Source: Cytidiella melzeri (lineage: Eukaryota > Basidiomycota > Agaricomycetes > Polyporales > Irpicaceae). From it: a stretch of 64,000 nt of DNA. This document shows positions 60,659 through 64,000 of this stretch, in pieces. Numbering within the stretch: the stretch's first letter is position 1; every line of letters starts with the position of its first letter. A model generated the notes under the pieces. It searched no databases. It was given only the letters and a program-made list of their open reading frames with translations, and was not told the DNA's origin. The stretch covers positions 1 to 64,000 of the forward strand of contig JABYQR010000268.1 in assembly GCA_022592445.1 (NCBI GenBank). Direction: 5' to 3'. A program made the position numbers and the translations under genes.

Positions 60659-62503
60659 TGAGACACTGAGTCACGCTTCAAACTAAGAACAACCTTAAAG
60701 ACAACACAACCACCCACGAAGTGGCAATAGAAATGTAAAGGTGTGGAAGTGCGGAAGTGTTAAAGTATGCGAGGTGGTCTTAGAGTCCTAGTTTTACCTG
60801 TGCTAAAAGAGTGACAAGGTTTGTGATAAAGTGTATGCGCGGGGAGCTAGGCAGGCAACTACCACGCGTATCGCGGATAAAAGGCAAGTCGGCGCGGTGA
60901 AAGCAAAAGGGTTATAGCGCGGCTCCAAGAGAACACGCGGGAGATGTCGCGACTTGTAGGAAAACGGCTTGCGGAGGGACGCAGAAGATAAACGCAGGCG
61001 CAATATGAATCTCGAACACAAACGCGGTTGCTGGTGAAGATGAAGTAGGCGCTGTAAAACGCGGGCGCAGTGAAAGTGAACGCAGTAAGCTCGACGCAGT
61101 GAAGGTGAAACGCAACGCAGTAACACAGTAAAATAACGCAGTTAAAAAGCAAACACAGTATAACGAAGCCAAAAGGAAACATAAGAGAAAGATAAACTAA
61201 TGGCGCGCGGGTCGCAGCAGAAGGCTATGTGAGATCGCCGTCAATTGGACTCGACAGACTGCGCGCGGGGGCGGTAGTGTAGAACAACACCTCCCAAGCG
61301 GCGATGTGTATTACAGGTGAATGCGTGGCCAACGACAACGTTGGTAGAGCTGGTAAGATTGAACTGCACTAGTTCGCACTGGTGATCCTCGCCTGCAAAG
61401 TCTGGAGATAGCCAGCAATCTGGGTGCGGCGCGCGCGGGCGATCGCAGTCAAGTGGGACGAAAGGTTCTGAACGTAGGGGAATTGGGTGGTTGCTCTGAG
61501 TGTCGGAATAGGAGCAGTTATCAAGCGAGTCCGCGACGGAGGCGACGGACAACGCTGGCGAGGGTGATTTAGGAGTTGATCTCTCAGGGGAGACCGTAGG
61601 CGCTGCTGAGGGTTCTGGCGGCGGCGTGGGCGCGGGGATGATGGGATAACGGCGTAGAACCTCGCGCGGGCGCGGGCGGTAAGGGCAGCGACCGTTGGGT
61701 AAGTGGGGAACAGTGGGACAGTAACGGCAGACTCGAGGCGGGTTGTCGTTGTTAGACGCAGCGGACATAAACGTGGAAGAGGTCGCAATGAGACAACGCA
61801 GAAGAAGCTACAGCTATGGGCGCGAAGAGACTCCCTCGACGCGAATGCAAAGCGTAAAGTGAACTCTGGAAACTGGGGTGGGGATTGATTGATTTTTACG
61901 CAGTACAAACAACACCTTTATATTTATCCTAAGGACCCTCCCCTAAAGCTTTCCTTCTATGTCCTAAACCCAAACACGAGAGCGAGGAAACGGGGTGGCA
62001 GAATACTTCCGTCTGCGGAGGCAAAATGCCCAGCGAGTCGACGCCCGGCAGGACACAGCGTTGGTCGACGCGGAGTCGCGGCGCGCGCCCTTGCGCTGAA
62101 GAGGCACCAACCGTTGCGAGCAGGTGATGAGGCGCCGTCCAAGAGTTGCACAGCGTGGCGTGATAGGAGTCTTCCTGAAACGGGGTTTGCGCGTCAAGTT
62201 TCTTCTACCGTTGGTCCGACCCGCGTCCGAAACTTTTGGTGGCTGGCCGGCCCATGCTCCGATGCAAAAGGGGCATGTCTGTGAGTCAGAGTTCGGTGCG
62301 ATTCCTCGGCCTCGGATGTTTCCGGCGCGTTGCTGCTCCTTGTCAAGTCCTCGGATCCTCGGCGGGCTCCTCGTGACCTCGGTGAACTCCTCGTGCCCGT
62401 GACGCTGGGAAAGTGGAGGGACTTGCCGCTCAGGATGACGCGGGCCGCGCAAATGGCGGGCTGCTGCCGGGTCTCCGCGCCTAGCCAATTTCCTGGCATA
62501 TCA
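60659..62503 (-). repeat. Solo LTR-F copy 3
   Basis: 1,845 bp, TGAGACACTG ... ATATCA, 4-bp duplication GCGT (60,655-60,658 / 62,504-62,507). Removing it with one GCGT joins FDQLDAEHA to RGKSHKYTEK in frame, confirming that it interrupts ORF1. Confidence 0.93.
61241..61768 (-). CDS. LTR-F ORF, 175-aa cysteine-containing protein (copy 3)
   Basis: 175 codons, ATG to stop, no indel relative to copies 1 and 2. PPRVCRYCPTVPH, DCDRPRAPHPDCWLSPDF, VVVGHAFTCNTH and HYRPRAQSVESN are conserved; one cysteine of CSYC is Ser here (CSYSD). Three independent insertions keep the full frame. The function is unknown to me. Confidence 0.6.
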   Translation of the reverse strand: MSAASNNDNPPRVCRYCPTVPHLPNGRCPYRPRPREVLRRYPIIPAPTPPPEPSAAPTVSPERSTPKSPSPALSVASVADSLDNCSYSDTQSNHPIPLRSEPFVPLDCDRPRAPHPDCWLSPDFAGEDHQCELVQFNLTSSTNVVVGHAFTCNTHRRLGGVVLHYRPRAQSVESN

Positions 62504-62561
62504 GCGTGCTCTGCGTCGAGTTGATCAAACACAGCCTTAGGTAAGGCGCGATGGATGTGGA
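62504..62561 (-). other. Gyp-A1 ORF1, N-terminal part
   Basis: HRALPKAVFDQLDAEHA in frame with ORF1 beyond LTR-F. A TGA lies just upstream (about 62,566-62,568), so initiation, if any, is at a non-AUG codon in this short stretch. A separate 11-codon ATG-initiated ORF starts at 62,572 and overlaps it in another frame. Confidence 0.55.
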
Positions 62562-62802
62562 CTTCTCAACATGCTTAATTCAGATCCTTATGCAAAGGAT
62601 CTGGGCGAGCAGTAAAACGGGAGTGGGATTCTTTTGGCACTAAGAATCAACCACGGAAAGTGAACGAGTCAGCGATCAAGCACGTCAAGACGGACGGCAA
62701 TGGCTTACTCTCAAACGTAGGGGGGAAAAAACTTTTTCTAAAACTGGGGGGACAGGAGGGCTTGATCCAAGCTAAGGGCAGTCGTGCCGGTAGCTGTGTG
62801 GT
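62562..62802 (-). other. Gyp-A1 leader
   Basis: Non-coding leader between primer site and ORF1, with pyrimidine/purine runs (CCCCCC, AAAAAG). It has a single ATG in the leader proper (62,570-62,572). Confidence 0.5.
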
Positions 62803-62812
62803 ATCTTGACCT
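62803..62812 (-). promoter_or_regulatory. Gyp-A1 self-primer binding site
   Basis: Minus strand AGGTCAAGAT, 2 nt inside the 5' LTR. It is complementary over 10 nt to ATCTTGACCT in the LTR (63,030-63,039), at the predicted mRNA start. Confidence 0.65.
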
Positions 62813-62814
62813 AA

Positions 62815-63528
62815 TGTCGCTGAGCGACTGCTGCTATGCTGATAACCTTAAAAAGGGGATGAAGTAGAGAGGAAGGGGGTGGATCTCCAAAGACGACAAC
62901 GAGGTAAAAGTTGATGATGAGCAAGCAAGCAGGCACTGAGGCCGGATACTAGCAGTGCAAATGACAGAGTTAATATGGTATAATGCTAAGTTACATGCAG
63001 TAACTCACCTAGCAGTGCAAATGACAGAGAGGTCAAGATGCAGAGCTAGGGAGGGTAAGGTCTACTATACATACTGTGGCTGGATGGTCTGTGCACAAGT
63101 TCCCACACTAGGAACTGGAGTAACTGTGGGGCTGGAGTAACAATAGAACAATAAGGGACCAGGGTAACTGTCAAGGACCTGAGTAACTGTCAAGGACCAG
63201 GGTACGGAGAACAATAGAGCTAGAACACTAGAACAATAGAGCAATAGAACAATAGAATAGGAACAATAGAACAATAGAAACTGGGGGAATCCCTGTCAAT
63301 GGAAGAGGAACAATAGGACAATAGCCTAGGTTGATCTGGAACCGCTCCAGACTGAGTCTAGGGTTTGGGTCTGGAATATTGATAAATAAGGCAGGATGTC
63401 ACGTGACCCGGGTTAGGGTTAGGTCTGGTAACACTCCTAGCCGGAAAATAAGCGCTCTAGATAGGCGCTTAAGGCTATAAACTTGTGACAATGTTGGAAA
63501 AATCCGGTCTGTTGGACTCTCCATGTCA
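62815..63528 (-). repeat. Gyp-A1 5' LTR (LTR-A)
   Basis: 714 bp, plus-strand edges TGTCGCTG ... CCATGTCA. The TATA box is degraded here (CTATACATAC) compared with other copies. Confidence 0.93.
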
Positions 63529-64000
63529 AACCCCCGGAGTTCAACGGTACCAATGGCAAGGTCAAGTTCAATGAGTGGTTGAACAAGATCTCTCTGTGGC
63601 TTGTCCACAAGAATGTTGCTACAGACAGGCAACGTATTGCCGCCACGATGAACTGGCTCTCAGGCGCGGCGGCTCAATACATGGAGCCATGGATCAAGAA
63701 GCTCACAAAGGGTCAGATGATCGGAACGTGGGAGGAGTTTGAAAATGAGCTCAAGGTACAATACAGTCAACGGGACAACAAGGAGGGCGCTTGAAAGGAG
63801 CTCAACACCTTGTTTGACAATACGGATCTGGCGCACAAGAACTTCGTCAAGTATGCAGAACGTTTCCGTACGCTTGGCAGGCTTTCTGGATACGAGGACG
63901 ACTTGCTTATCCATAAGCTCAGGCACGTCATCGAGAAGGACATGAGGCTTGTCATGATTGGGAAAGATGAAAATCAAATCCCTACCACATGGCCTCAATT
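63529..64000 (+). pseudogene. Gypsy Gag fragment (possibly Gyp-B)
   Basis: Retrotransposon gag domain: PPEFNGTNGKVKFNEWLNKI, TMNWLSGAAAQYMEPWIKKL and WEEFENELKVQYSQ. A TGA follows at 63,792-63,794, then KELNTLFDNTDLAHKNFVKY and LGRLSGYEDDLLIHKLR to the window end. It is distinct from Gyp-A and Gyp-D Gag. Its position after the Gyp-A1 insertion makes it a candidate continuation of the Gyp-B leader at 52,590-53,202. Confidence 0.75.

Larger units (their letters stand above)
53203..63528 (-). mobile_element. Gyp-A1: gypsy chromovirus with both LTRs and two nested solo LTRs
   Basis: Minus strand: 5' LTR-A 62,815-63,528, self-primer site, leader, ORF1, UAG, Gag, -1 shift, Pol, purine tract, 3' LTR-A 53,203-53,931. 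It is split by a solo LTR-A in reverse orientation (57,979-58,675, GTACC) and a solo LTR-F (60,659-62,503, GCGT). The outer flanks (CTAAG / AACCC) do not match. Damage is light: TGA stops at 57,417, 58,955 and 59,195, a 1-nt loss near 54,240 and a shift in ORF1. Confidence 0.93.

Overview
The window is eukaryotic, almost certainly fungal, and almost entirely transposable elements. Ty1/copia elements primed by an initiator-Met tRNA fragment, chromodomain Ty3/gypsy elements (chromoviruses), a Helitron, ~50-60 nt introns and abundant C-to-T decay together point to an agaricomycete basidiomycete. A Rhizoctonia/Ceratobasidium-like genome is my guess, not something the sequence proves. I see no rRNA or tRNA gene, no CRISPR array and no intact host gene. 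One broken ORF at 30,571-31,148 is not obviously part of an element.

Family names used here (mine): Hel (Helitron); Cop-G and Cop-E (copia); Gyp-A, Gyp-B, Gyp-D (gypsy, named after their LTRs); LTR-F (a 1.85-kb LTR without its internal region). Layout: (1) 1-423 plus 8,901-~13,330 is one minus-strand Helitron Rep-helicase pseudogene, split by the Cop-G copia element (424-8,895). A solo LTR-A (13,333-14,115, target duplication TAACT) and a 1.4-kb non-coding stretch follow. (2) 15,515-30,570 is an LTR-B split by an old Cop-E element (Cop-E1, 15,580-29,928, duplication TAGAG). Cop-E1 is itself split by a solo LTR-F (19,815-21,707, duplication ACGG) and by gypsy Gyp-D1 (21,920-29,134, duplication GTGCC). 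(3) 30,571-32,968 holds an orphan ORF, a truncated LTR-B and an oppositely oriented LTR-B with its leader. (4) 32,969-40,248 is Gyp-D2, whose two flanks do not match. (5) 40,249-52,005 is a truncated LTR-F joined to gypsy Gyp-A2, split by Cop-E2 (43,411-48,668, duplication GCAAT), whose LTRs are identical. (6) 52,007-64,000 is a Gyp-B LTR and leader, then the minus-strand Gyp-A1 (53,203-63,528; split by a solo LTR-A and a solo LTR-F), then a plus-strand gag.

The most unusual signal is shared by the gypsy families D and A. Between the predicted transcription start and gag lies a long conserved open frame, ORF1, that ends at an in-frame UAG. In Gyp-D2 the 1,471 nt from predicted start to Gag contain no ATG in any frame; Gyp-D1 has one, created by an apparent C-to-T change. 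D1/D2 differences in a 52-codon sample of ORF1 are mostly synonymous (22 of 26), so ORF1 appears to be translated although it has no AUG. The same elements show Tf1-type self-priming: 10-11 nt beside the 5' LTR are complementary to the predicted mRNA 5' end, ~35 nt after the TATA box, in families D, A and B. They also carry a textbook -1 frameshift heptamer (GGRTTTT) directly before the gag stop codon. LTR-F adds a promoter and a 175-codon cysteine-containing ORF that is intact in all three copies.

Nearly every coding region is damaged, in two styles. Hel, Gyp-D1, Gyp-A1, Gyp-A2 and Cop-E1 carry C-to-T or G-to-A stop codons. Gyp-D2, Gyp-A1, Gyp-A2 and Cop-E2 carry 1-2 nt deletions, mostly in short homopolymers; some of these could be assembly errors.
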